From contig JADKKB010000007.1 in assembly GCA_016720705.1 (NCBI GenBank), positions 930,001-994,000 of the forward strand: 64,000 bases of DNA, in the 5' to 3' direction. This document shows, one piece after another, positions 25,401 to 32,521 of this stretch. Within the stretch, counting starts at the first letter, position 1; each line of letters starts with the position of its first letter. The DNA comes from Chloracidobacterium sp. (lineage in GTDB: Bacteria > Acidobacteriota > Blastocatellia > Pyrinomonadales > Pyrinomonadaceae). A model generated the notes under the pieces. The model searched no databases. It was given only the letters and a program-made list of their open reading frames with translations, and was not told the origin of the DNA. A program made the translations under genes and the position numbers.

Positions 25401-28111
25401 GCCGTCGGCGGAGCTGTGATATTTGTAATGACGAGGTCAGGCCTCAGCAAGCGGCGAACAAACACCGGCTGAAAGCGAGAATTGTTATTCTCATTCTCGC
25501 CTTCGTTGATAACCGACGGACTATCCGTAAGAACGTAAACATAATGGTCGCCTGACGTAGGTATAGCTCCCGTTGGGATCGTAACGTTCTGGATACGTTC
25601 AACCGACGCGCCAGCTGCGAGGCCGCCCGGCAATGGAAACGTTCCGAGCAGCAAATCGCTGCCGACCTGATTATCGGGCGAAAAATAAACGCTCTCCGAA
25701 AATGTTCCGGCCGCCTTATTGCCAGTGTTTGTCGTTGTCCATGTCATTGGGAATGCAGCGTCCGTGTCGACCTCGACCGCGGTGCTCGTCGATGTTACCT
25801 GCAGATCCGGCACGCGATACTCGAACTGCGTCGTTTGTGAAGATGTATTGTTGATCTCTTCGGGAGTAATCTGAGAGCCTTCGATGATCGTATTATCCGT
25901 ATCAGCTTTAACAAAAATATAGATCGTTCCGTTTGGACGAGAAGGAACGGTCGGAATAGTCACGCTACGAGATTGGGCACTCGTGGCTCCTGCGGCGAGA
26001 CTGTTAAGGTTGATGTTCGCGAGCGTTGAATCGTCGCTATTCCCAAAAAACGCATCCGTGGAGACGGATATTCGAGTGTTGAATGGATTGGCTGCATTAG
26101 CCCCACCGATATTTCGAATATTGAACGTGACCGTGAATGGCACGTTCGGCTCTGTATTTGCAGGAACTGCCAGATTCTCTATAACGAGGTCGGGGTAGTT
26201 CACCTGGATCGGTATTGTGACCGTATTATTCGAGGTACGTCCGGCTTCATCGATCGCGCCGAAGGGGTTCGTATAAAGAATCAAATAGTAGAGTCCTGGT
26301 TGAGTAGCTAAATAGTCCGCAATGGACAATTGAAAGCCGGAAACAGTACGACTCGCTCCTACAGCAAGGGAGGCTGGGTTCGGCTGAGAGTAAAGTAGGG
26401 TGTCCGAACCGGTGAGAATGTCATCAGTCGAAAGATAGATCGCATCAACACCTCCGTTGGTTCCTGTTGAAGCCTCGCCGATATTATCGACCACCCATGA
26501 GATATCAAATCCTTGATTGACACCCACCGCCGGAGGAACCGTAAGCGAAACGGCTCGCAGATCCGGCTTTGCTGGAGCCAAAGAAACCGTTGCTTGGGCC
26601 TGCGCAAAATTGGGACTCGGGCGCGTCGCAAGAACTTCCGCACTGCGATAGAGATTGCTGATCTCGGTATCGATAGTAAATACTGCTTGTGTTTCACCTT
26701 CAGCAATAACCACTGACGATGGAACGGTCATCGCCCCTATCGCTCCGAGAGCTTGAAGCGAAACGGTTACTCCGCCGGTCGGGGCCGGTTCGTTCAGATA
26801 GACTGTCGCTGTGGTAGAAGTGCCCGATGTGACAGGATTTGGCTGATTTATTCGCAACGACAAGGCGGGACCAGCCGCAGGTGGTGTGCCCCAGCTCAAG
26901 CCTCGGACGCCGTCGGCTCCCATTGAGTCGAAGACCGTCTCGCTCGTCCACGACGTGAGATCATAGGTGCCAATTCGTTGCCCCACGACATCCTGTTGCA
27001 ATTTTGTGTCGTAGTAGCCTGTCGGGTACGCGACCTTTGTTCCGCCCGGTGACCATACTGCATTTCCAAAAAATTCAACTGGAGTGTGGTCTTCGATGAT
27101 GGCTCCGGTGGTAGCATTGATGATCCGAAGCTTTCGAACCGCCGTTTCTCCGAAACCCTCGACGTGATAAAGAGAAACTTTGGTGCCGTCCGGCGAGTAT
27201 CTCGCGGCGGTTGGGGGTGATGAGGACGCACTCTGCGGCTCATAAAGAACGCTGCAACCGCCGCTGCCGTTTGCCGGAACTTTGTAGACGTAGTTCCCGT
27301 AGGGCAACAGGCCGATGATTCCGCGTTCAATTTTGCCAAAAATGATCCAGTCCCCGTTTGGCGAAAAATTTGGTGTGTCATAACCGAGGAATCCCGGCTG
27401 TGAGCTATCCGATTGGGTTATATTACGCGTTCCGCCCGACTTCCAACCATGGAGTCCATTTGGCATACACGCGGTTGTATCTACCCGCGTAGCGGTGCCG
27501 TTACCATGTATGTCCACCGTGTATATCCCGGGATCGTAACCGCTGTATTGCGCGACAAAAACGATTTTCTCACCATCGGGCGAAAACGATGGCTCGGATT
27601 CAGGGCCGAGGAGACCGCCGGCGGCGAGAGTCTGGTCGCTTCCATCAGCGTTCATTGTATAGATCCGGCGATAATTATCTATTGTGTAGGTGTTATCGAA
27701 AGGCGGATGATTACGAAGACTCACGAACGCGATCTTCGAGCCATCGGCCGACCACGAAGGCTCAAAATCCTTGAGTGTCGCTAGATCCTGCGGAGTACCC
27801 ATCGGCGCGAGCATCTGAACTTTGTCAACACGGTTCACATCCCACCGACCTCTATCCCCAACCCCGAAAATGATCCTGTCATCCGCTCCGAGGGCTTTCC
27901 AAACGGTCGGACGATGCTTTTCAGCAGTATTCGTCGACGCCTTTTCGGTTTCCACCCTGCTGTCCTGTCCTGCGGCCGAGGCGTAAAAAATCTCGGTCAG
28001 CACCGTGGGGAAAATGCGTTCGCCAAAGGCAAATGTCGCTATTCCCAGCAGACTCAGCACGAAAGTAACTAAAGTTAAACCTCGAAACGACAAAACCGGT
28101 TTGATCGACAT
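19493..28111 (-). CDS. giant secreted multidomain protein (TolB-like propeller, ten CARDB repeats, dockerin- and cohesin-like modules)
   Basis: About 2,872 residues from ATG 28111, which has GGAG nine bases upstream; the longer frame to 28183 lacks one. Order seen: signal peptide; WD40/TolB-like propeller, residues about 75-410 (EPSFSPDGEKIVFV-type repeats); a Calx-beta-like domain, 425-510; ten CARDB repeats, 514-1775, each opening P-D-L/V or A-D-L; a PPC-like domain, 1780-1890; an IPT/TIG-like domain, 1905-1995; a hydrophobic segment with four Cys, 2140-2250; a DUF7619-like domain starting DPNEKLGPKG, 2260-2440; a dockerin-like repeat pair, 2540-2620 (NGNDGQVASDDVAQIRRF, DGGNGALSVADVIQARRY); a cohesin-like beta sandwich, 2664-2780; a carboxypeptidase-regulatory-like domain at the end. 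Boundaries are estimates. A surface or extracellular binding role is inferred. Confidence 0.92.
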   Translation of the reverse strand: MSIKPVLSFRGLTLVTFVLSLLGIATFAFGERIFPTVLTEIFYASAAGQDSRVETEKASTNTAEKHRPTVWKALGADDRIIFGVGDRGRWDVNRVDKVQMLAPMGTPQDLATLKDFEPSWSADGSKIAFVSLRNHPPFDNTYTIDNYRRIYTMNADGSDQTLAAGGLLGPESEPSFSPDGEKIVFVAQYSGYDPGIYTVDIHGNGTATRVDTTACMPNGLHGWKSGGTRNITQSDSSQPGFLGYDTPNFSPNGDWIIFGKIERGIIGLLPYGNYVYKVPANGSGGCSVLYEPQSASSSPPTAARYSPDGTKVSLYHVEGFGETAVRKLRIINATTGAIIEDHTPVEFFGNAVWSPGGTKVAYPTGYYDTKLQQDVVGQRIGTYDLTSWTSETVFDSMGADGVRGLSWGTPPAAGPALSLRINQPNPVTSGTSTTATVYLNEPAPTGGVTVSLQALGAIGAMTVPSSVVIAEGETQAVFTIDTEISNLYRSAEVLATRPSPNFAQAQATVSLAPAKPDLRAVSLTVPPAVGVNQGFDISWVVDNIGEASTGTNGGVDAIYLSTDDILTGSDTLLYSQPNPASLAVGASRTVSGFQLSIADYLATQPGLYYLILYTNPFGAIDEAGRTSNNTVTIPIQVNYPDLVIENLAVPANTEPNVPFTVTFNIRNIGGANAANPFNTRISVSTDAFFGNSDDSTLANINLNSLAAGATSAQSRSVTIPTVPSRPNGTIYIFVKADTDNTIIEGSQITPEEINNTSSQTTQFEYRVPDLQVTSTSTAVEVDTDAAFPMTWTTTNTGNKAAGTFSESVYFSPDNQVGSDLLLGTFPLPGGLAAGASVERIQNVTIPTGAIPTSGDHYVYVLTDSPSVINEGENENNNSRFQPVFVRRLLRPDLVITNITAPPTAFFDQTIQVQWTVTNNGLGPTNALAWKDRVSVNTTGSSTTNALIDVDSAGALAPGESYIASATVKIPRGFNGSYLFVVTTDINGALNEENTTNNKLTRAITLNIPPLPDLTVSNVQAPVQAFAGGPINVGWQVNNIGNAAAAGDNEALNKPWSWADKVYLSRDTVLNTSQDRLIFTKSTRTTPLPAGANYTTNTFVATTTGGDYVKLPNDVQGQYYVFVVADTNNTIYEFSAENNNFAYDEVAPGSPINIIQTPPDLVINAQPAAPSTASGGQFIDISFTVSNQGAFPTAGNWTDAIYLSTDQTYGADDTILGTKPTSSLAAGESRLVEMRVQLPTCVLTGDYYLIARTDTGNMVGEFDPGYDAEANNYSPVRPISITTLPADLIASNVQFSPITTPGQSVSVSWTESNIGTGPGPYQWTDRVLITSLEGLGSSEIGRATHQGAIAAGQSASRNANVNLPSYMQGEYVITIETDYNRNVIECGTGEDNNTASSGPFSVANNLPDVVVDSVSVPAGPIQVGTSFPVGYTGRNAGGQLTTFGGWHDVVYLSSDASLSASDIRIGNVSQQDNLAPGQTYSQTVNVSTGNVAAGQYYILVVADIDNNVYEGPYNSIYEGNNLRESTPIIVTSPDVDLQAVVNSVTTPTYSGTNVIINWTVTNTGGTSTLGSSWTDYIILSRDSVIDSTDKRLGYVVHNGALAGGANYSESRSIGIPAGLTDLYRIFVVTDYNNSVSESSDSNNISPAYNVNLELPPPADLNVTNISVPAGATPGDGAFFQWTVQNSGTYPAIGPWRDSVYLSRDQFWDASDYLIGQKDRTGLPLGPSATEVESTGFTIPFIEEGDYYVIVRLDSQNRVRESNEANNVLTSVSQMPITVQALTLNTPFMTTLLNGGQKSFRFDAPADETIVVSLDGETGNSNELFTNFYSAASRADYDFQGSGERTADQENVIGNTYEGRYYSMVSHDFIQPQNVLFDKQPEKVVNGQIGTIPVPPQNISITANLLPFSIRQVSPAVAGNQGEITISVDGAKFASGATVMLVGADTSVITPRITKNSSSRIVALFDLKEKAAGDYDVVVTNPNNQTTTRTDGFKIVNGGGHSLRHSAIGPSAARIGNARARFTFTVHNDGLNDAFAVPLMIAFPTNVAYELDRGNYFDMPAELLPQGMPPMELTFDSDGKRYLFLIAPIVRSKREINVNIDFTMTFLDPLKIGFGILPPLLEVLQAGQPSAEELANLTRLTSPNALTPGELCLVDFSRAMFFAMLSLFPGAGCGPLLITVIPVVDNISGLAMSYIANDKLSFGDVVTTGIGLFLGVIDDIGQCVGNELPYIKFANAVWTIGNLIKTYISCILAEYEYDVSRIRAVDPNEKLGPKGFGTEGFVPIGREMLYRINFENVSSATGPAQKVIITDQLPPTLDPRTVRLKEIGFKQNVVVVPNNQAYYQSRIQLGSDLNDLYADISAGLDIVNGKVTWTLNAIDPQTGETPLDPTFGILPPNNEDHDGEGFVTFTIQPKATYPNRTAINNSATIIFDENEPIVTNTTANLLDSVVPMSTVAPLPATLDSPGISFSWSGTDDADGSGFDRCEIRVSTNGGAFIPIFSETNLVGSSNFTGRWGKHYAFQSICSDFAGNVEMAPTQPDAETTVLGGDTEGDVSPRPNGNDGQVASDDVAQIRRFITKLDTVMAYNEFQRSDTAPRLDGGNGALSVADVIQARRYAASLDQRAEAAGPNDALPYSPKPVPGKRSSLLPREVKPVSLYRDGTKVIIGVDIEAQGDEAAIGFALNFDTAVLSSPSLIELGPDASGAVLTVNDSQAASGKLGIAIDKAPGSPFAAGTRRVLYVAFEVAPVHPDTTNISFVSDPVITEVVDGTATPLSTVFSAADISLLAPTAANASIEGTVTRANGSGLSGATVVLGGVQGSRRSVLTNGFGRFRFDDVTVGETYTIDVRAKGLMFRSRLITVTEDVTGLEIGPEP

Positions 28112-28183
28112 TCTATATCTCCAGAATTGAATTGAAATCTGCCTATGTCGGTGTATGCGAAAAATTGCAACAAAATACGACAA

Positions 28184-28213
28184 AAAAGCTCAATTTATTA
28201 AAATTGAGCTTTT
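28184..28213 (-). terminator. terminator of the subtilisin gene
   Basis: AAAAGCTCAATTT (28184-28196) and AAATTGAGCTTTT (28201-28213) form a perfect 13-bp stem with a four-base loop. Flanking A/T tracts on both sides make it potentially bidirectional; leftward it ends the protease transcript before the giant gene. Confidence 0.85.
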
Positions 28214-28244
28214 CGTAACTATTAAAGTTGGATTTTGTGTGTGA

Positions 28245-29660
28245 TCAGTTCGTGGCGTTTGCGGCACAAATACGTCCGCCGCTTGCGATCTTACCGGAAA
28301 GTTGGTCGAGCTGATCAGCGGAGCTAAGCAGTTTAGCTCTAAGCTTTTCCATCGTGATCGCCGGTTCAGCGGCGATGACTAGGGCCGCAATGCCGGAAAC
28401 GTACGGCGTAGCCATTGATGTTCCTGACGCTTCGCGATAGCCGTTGTTGAGCCACGTCGAGAGAATATCTTTGCCTGGAGCGGCGATTTGAACTGATCTA
28501 TTACCAAAATTTGAAAATGATGCGAGCTTGTCGTTGCGATCAAGAGCGGCGACGCTGATCAGGTTTGGCAGATCATAATTTGACGGAAAGTGAGGGCGCT
28601 TATCATTGTCGCTGCCGTCGTTGCCGGCCGCCGCCACAAAGAGTATTCCAGCTTCTCCCGCGGCTCTGATCGTATCTTCGAGGGCCTTGGACCGCTGGGT
28701 AGAGCCCCAACTCGCACTGATGACCCGAATATTTACGCCCTTTTTCTTACGGTCTATAGCGTAATTGATCGCTTCGATAGCATCATCCGTATTGCCGGAC
28801 CCACCTCGGCCCAGAAACTTGAGCGGCATTATCTTCACCGTCCAGTTAATACCCGTGATGCCCTCACCATTATTCCCTTCGGCTCCGATTATTCCGGCAC
28901 AATGCGTACCGTGGCCGTTATCGTCCATCGGATCCGCCGAACGGTCAGTCCCGTTAAATCCGTTTAAGTCATTGTAGGTACCGAGTTCGTCATCAGTATA
29001 TGCCGGAATATTTGCCGGCCGGATCCACATATTTTCACGCAGATCGACGTGCGTATAATCGACACCGGTGTCCAGGACGGCGATCACGACATCCGAGTCC
29101 CCTTTGGTCTTTTCCCAAGCCTGCAAAGCGTCAAGATCGGCACGGGCTGTCCCGCCGTCCCGACCGGAATTATTGAGTGCCCATTGATCAGCGAATAATG
29201 GATCGTCCGGAGTGCTCGCTGTCCCGATGCGTTCGCCACGAATCTTTTGTCTCGGAACCGTCGCCGGGTCGTCGAGGTTGATCCGGTAATTGGGTTCGGC
29301 GTATTCGACCAGGTCGAGAGCGGCGTATTCGGCGGCGACAGTTTCGGGGCTGGCATCGTCAAGGTCGTTGATCTCCACGAGTCGGCTTACAGCTTCGATC
29401 TCGTCGGTCACCACATCATTACGCTCAGCGGCGATAGCACGGATCACGTCAAGGTTGGCGCCCAATTTGAATCTCACAAGGACTTCGGGCGTGCCTGCGA
29501 GAGCGCGTGTTTTGGAGGCGGATGCTGTGTCTACACTCTCAGTCCGGGACGGAGTCGACCTTAGCGATGATTTCCAGCGTTCGATCTGCCCCACGACCGC
29601 CGCGAGCATTACCAATACAACTGCTAAACCAATATGGATCCAAATATTGCTGCGATTCAT
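28245..29660 (-). CDS. secreted subtilisin-family serine peptidase (S8)
   Basis: 471 residues. An N-terminal hydrophobic segment (IGLAVVLVMLAAVVG) serves as signal or anchor, followed by an inhibitor-like prodomain (about 50-130; VLVRFKLGANLDVIRAIA, EYAEPNYRI). The catalytic triad is clear: Asp in VIAVLDTGVDYTHVDL, His in NGHGTHCAGIIGA, Ser in ASGTSMATPYVSGIAAL. GGAG lies eight bases before ATG. A small gene ends 18 bp upstream and the giant exoprotein gene lies downstream on the same strand, beyond a terminator; processing of that neighbour is possible but only inferred from position. Confidence 0.96.
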   Translation of the reverse strand: MNRSNIWIHIGLAVVLVMLAAVVGQIERWKSSLRSTPSRTESVDTASASKTRALAGTPEVLVRFKLGANLDVIRAIAAERNDVVTDEIEAVSRLVEINDLDDASPETVAAEYAALDLVEYAEPNYRINLDDPATVPRQKIRGERIGTASTPDDPLFADQWALNNSGRDGGTARADLDALQAWEKTKGDSDVVIAVLDTGVDYTHVDLRENMWIRPANIPAYTDDELGTYNDLNGFNGTDRSADPMDDNGHGTHCAGIIGAEGNNGEGITGINWTVKIMPLKFLGRGGSGNTDDAIEAINYAIDRKKKGVNIRVISASWGSTQRSKALEDTIRAAGEAGILFVAAAGNDGSDNDKRPHFPSNYDLPNLISVAALDRNDKLASFSNFGNRSVQIAAPGKDILSTWLNNGYREASGTSMATPYVSGIAALVIAAEPAITMEKLRAKLLSSADQLDQLSGKIASGGRICAANATN

Positions 29661-29678
29661 AGTACTACTCCAAACCGT

Positions 29679-29960
29679 TTATGCTTCTATGACGTAATTT
29701 CGTCCGTGATAGTTGTGCAGTCGTAATTGATAATTATCCGCTCTGTATTCGTAATTATGATCGTGGGTCTCAAATTCGATCAGCCAACCGCTAGTGATCA
29801 TTTGGGCTGACATCTCGCCATCGACAGGCGCACCGAGCGACATATCCGGAAATTCCTTGTCCGAAACGCTTTTTTCGGATATTTCTGTCACCGAAAGGTT
29901 GAGGCGTTTGGCTAAATCTTGCTTTGCTCTTGTTAATGCTGAACTCTTTGTAAAACTCAT
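29679..29960 (-). CDS. small hypothetical protein upstream of the subtilisin
   Basis: 93 residues without signal peptide. The first half is helical (SSALTRAKQDLAKRLNLSVTEI); the second is aromatic and His/Asn-rich, with FETHDHNYEYRADNYQLR and HNYHGRNYVIEA, a strand pattern like a small beta domain. It ends 18 bp before the subtilisin start and probably shares its transcript. I do not recognise the family. A link with the protease (inhibitor, chaperone or cargo) is speculation based on position alone. Confidence 0.6.
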   Translation of the reverse strand: MSFTKSSALTRAKQDLAKRLNLSVTEISEKSVSDKEFPDMSLGAPVDGEMSAQMITSGWLIEFETHDHNYEYRADNYQLRLHNYHGRNYVIEA

Positions 29961-30020
29961 ATTTTACTAATAATAACAATCTTGAACCCTCTACGTTCCC
30001 AAGTCAATGAATGTTCAACC

Positions 30021-30557
30021 TCAGTTCAACTGACGCAGCTTTCTGATGGTCAAATTACGGCTGATCTCGACGATGGCCGGCACGATGTATGTAGCACAGG
30101 CAACGCCGAGTATTAGGCCGGATACGAATCGGGTCAAATGCGTATTCTCCCAAATACCGAATATAGTAAGCGACCAATCGATGCCCGCCGGCACAAGTGA
30201 CATAAAAAGCCATATTCTGCCCAACGGTTCGATTTCATCGATCGGTCGCCAGAGCGGGTAAACCGCAAATCCGACCACTAAGCCAAAATAAACGCCAAAA
30301 CACCTCGAACAAACGCCAAACTGCTCGCCTGCCACGTGAAACGAGCGATCAGGTATCTGATGGCACATTAAGCTATAGAAATGATACAGCGGGCCGGAGA
30401 CCGCCAGAAAACCGTAGGCCTTGAGCAATGGCGCAGCGACGATCGCTGCCGCCCAAATTAAAACGACGACAAGCCCTACCACCCAAACGCGGACAGCCTG
30501 TTGCCTAAATCGTTGGTAGATCTCGACCGGAATATAATTTGTCGCGGGTTCGCCCAT
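30021..30557 (-). CDS. DUF2085 family membrane protein
   Basis: 178 residues with about four or five transmembrane segments. The family signature is present: LMCHQIPDRSFHVAGEQF followed by GVCSRCFGVYFGLVVG, i.e. C-H-Q-x-P-x-R-S-F and C-S-R-C-x-G-x-Y-x-G, which probably forms a metal site. No function is established for the family. It stands alone between the subtilisin group and glpX, both on the same strand. Confidence 0.88.
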   Translation of the reverse strand: MGEPATNYIPVEIYQRFRQQAVRVWVVGLVVVLIWAAAIVAAPLLKAYGFLAVSGPLYHFYSLMCHQIPDRSFHVAGEQFGVCSRCFGVYFGLVVGFAVYPLWRPIDEIEPLGRIWLFMSLVPAGIDWSLTIFGIWENTHLTRFVSGLILGVACATYIVPAIVEISRNLTIRKLRQLN

Positions 30558-30597
30558 CCAGATTATCTGTCTATTTGCCTGACAAATCTAAAAATGA

Positions 30598-30633
30598 GAA
30601 ACGACCGCCGGCTAGAAAGCGACCGATCGTTTC
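30598..30633 (-). terminator. probable terminator of glpX
   Basis: Outer arms GAAACGA (30598-30604) and TCGTTTC (30627-30633) pair perfectly and the inner part pairs imperfectly. Leftward the stem is followed by TCATTTTT. It lies 28 bp beyond the glpX stop. Confidence 0.55.
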
Positions 30634-30660
30634 CCATCTGATCAATTTCACCACGCACCC

Positions 30661-31704
30661 TTAGAATCTGATGACTGCGTCAGGACCACCCTCAACGTGA
30701 ACGGTATCGACGAAACGAATACTCTTCGAATCACTTGTCATCACAACAGAGTGGGTGCGTTTTCCGGCGCCGAAGAAGCGAACGCCGCGGAGCAACGCAC
30801 CGTCGGTCACGCCCGTCGCTGCGAAGATTATCTTTTTTCCGGGAGCAAGGTCGTTCGTGTCGTAAATCTTATTCGGATCGGAAATTCCCATCTCGCTCAG
30901 CCTACGCATCACCTCTTCCTCGGGCGGAACCTTTGACTTGTCGACGCCCAATCGGTCCGGGTCCCACACGAGCTTTGCCTGGATCTCGCCATTCAGACAC
31001 TTCATAGCAGCGGCCGTAATGACTCCTTCGGGCGCACCACCGATGCCCATTAGCGCGTGTATGTTCGTACCCGCGACGGCAGCTGAAATCCCGGCCGACA
31101 AATCGCCGTCAGAGATCAGACGAATGCGTGCTCCGGCGTTACGAACTGAATCAACAAGTGCCTTGTGACGGCCTCGGTCAAGGCACATGATCGTAAGGTC
31201 TTCGACATCACGGCCTAGTCGTCGCGCGATATTCTTTAGGTTATCTTCGACCGGAGCATCGATATCGACCGCGCCGCGACACGATGGACCGACGACGATC
31301 TTGTCCATATAGATGTCAGGTGCATTGAGCAATCCACCGCGTTCGGCCGCCGCCAACACTGCGATGGCATTATTTGCTCCGAGGGCACACAGATTGGTTC
31401 CCTCAAGTGGATCGACGGCTATGTCGACTTCCGGAAACTCGGACCGAGCCTCGTCTGAAAAGCTCCCTCCGCCAACTTCTTCGCCAATGTAGAGCATCGG
31501 TGCTTCGTCACGTTCGCCCTCGCCGATCACGATGCGGCCCCGCATCGGAACGGTATCCATCACTTCGCGCATCGCTTCGACAGCGACGTGATCAGAGTGT
31601 TTACGGTCGCCTTGCCCCATTGTCTTGGCAGATTCGATCGCGGCGGCTTCGGTAACACGCAGGAAATCCAAGGCTAATTCACGTTCAGCTTTATGGTTTT
31701 TCAT
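30661..31704 (-). CDS. glpX: class II fructose-1,6-bisphosphatase
   Basis: GlpX hydrolyses fructose 1,6-bisphosphate in gluconeogenesis. The 347-residue product shows the family's metal-binding motifs: VIGEGERDEAPMLYIGEEVG with the Glu cluster, VDPLEGTNLCALGANNA, and later GIGGAPEGVITAAAMKCL and the FAATGVTDGALLRGVRF block. Length equals the usual 320-345. It is divergent from fdxA with about 140 bp between the starts. In some phyla this enzyme also acts on sedoheptulose bisphosphate. Confidence 0.96.
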   Translation of the reverse strand: MKNHKAERELALDFLRVTEAAAIESAKTMGQGDRKHSDHVAVEAMREVMDTVPMRGRIVIGEGERDEAPMLYIGEEVGGGSFSDEARSEFPEVDIAVDPLEGTNLCALGANNAIAVLAAAERGGLLNAPDIYMDKIVVGPSCRGAVDIDAPVEDNLKNIARRLGRDVEDLTIMCLDRGRHKALVDSVRNAGARIRLISDGDLSAGISAAVAGTNIHALMGIGGAPEGVITAAAMKCLNGEIQAKLVWDPDRLGVDKSKVPPEEEVMRRLSEMGISDPNKIYDTNDLAPGKKIIFAATGVTDGALLRGVRFFGAGKRTHSVVMTSDSKSIRFVDTVHVEGGPDAVIRF

Positions 31705-31777
31705 CAGTATTTTCTAGTAAGTGTCGTCTAAATTATCTTCTGCTAATGATGGCATTCTATCATTTGTGCGGCGTGAT

Positions 31778-31806
31778 TTGACAAGTTATCGTCAGGGTAT
31801 TAGCGT
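31778..31806 (+). promoter_or_regulatory. candidate sigma70-type promoter of fdxA
   Basis: A perfect -35 TTGACA (31778-31783), a 17-bp spacer and a partial -10 TAGCGT (31801-31806), 42 bp upstream of the fdxA ATG, which itself has an AGGAG. No experimental support. Confidence 0.35.
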
Positions 31807-31848
31807 TTTAGTTTGGTTTTCATTGTTTCTCAGGAGTTTTCGTAAAAA

Positions 31849-32145
31849 ATGACCTATATCGTTGCTGAGCCTTGTGTCCAATGTAAATACAGTGATTGCG
31901 CCGCAGTTTGCCCTGTCGAAGCGTTTCACGAACTGCCGGATCGTCTCTTGATCAACCCGGACGCTTGCATCGATTGCGATGCGTGTCTCCCCGAGTGTCC
32001 GGTAGAAGCGATCTACTCAGATATGTCTATCCCCGAAGAATATATGGAGTGGCTCGAGATCAATAAGGACGCGGAAAATTATCCGATAATCAGCGTTAAG
32101 CAGCCCGCACTATTTGGCCCGGGTTGTAAAGGCCAACCTGAATAA
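31849..32145 (+). CDS. fdxA: seven-iron ferredoxin (3Fe-4S/4Fe-4S), FdxA type
   Basis: A 98-residue electron carrier. The N-terminal cluster motif CVQCKYSDCAAVCPVEAF and the second CIDCDACLPECPVEAI give the FdxA pattern in which one site holds 3Fe-4S and the other 4Fe-4S. The tail (SIPEEYMEWLEIN..WP-like, ending in FGPGCKGQPE) is the family's long C-terminal extension. The second Cys that usually follows CPVD is Ala here (CPVEAF), which still fits. A hairpin terminator follows 26 bp after the stop, so it is monocistronic. Confidence 0.95.
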   Translation: MTYIVAEPCVQCKYSDCAAVCPVEAFHELPDRLLINPDACIDCDACLPECPVEAIYSDMSIPEEYMEWLEINKDAENYPIISVKQPALFGPGCKGQPE

Positions 32146-32170
32146 GGTGATCTTTTGTAGTACTTTTCTA

Positions 32171-32193
32171 GGCGGGCTTTGCCCGCCTTTTCT
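32171..32193 (+). terminator. fdxA terminator
   Basis: GGCGGGC (32171-32177) and GCCCGCC (32181-32187) with a three-base loop, then TTTTCT. Confidence 0.85.
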
Positions 32194-32521
32194 ATTTACA
32201 TCGAGACGAGAACTGGACGAAATTGCACGTACGCTCAGAGTCACGACAGCAACGAGTAAAGCCCGCCATTTGACCAACCCTATAGCTACGGCCTGAACGC
32301 GCGAAACCTATCTAACTACGGATATCAGAACCGCACAGCCCACCAACGATCGCCACTCTTGGGAAACCTTTCTTTCGTAAATGTGTTGCAAAACGGAATA
32401 CAAGAATGTTTAATTGTATATTAATGCGGTGACCAATCGTGACATTCGGGCGCAAATGTCTATGTTCGACAACGTGAATAACCATTCCCAAAAACGCAAT
32501 CTCCGAGAGGTCGATTGGCGA
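32194..32521. other. intergenic region upstream of the exopolysaccharide locus
   Basis: About 330 bp. The wecB frame is open further upstream, but those codons do not look like the family and lack a ribosome-binding site, so I treat the stretch as leader. No RNA gene or repeat is visible; it presumably holds the promoter for the locus. Confidence 0.45.

Noticed and set aside
19493..28111. Many forward frames of 60-130 residues opposite the giant gene
   Set aside because: They mirror the repeated CARDB coding sequence; composition and lack of start signals show they are shadows.
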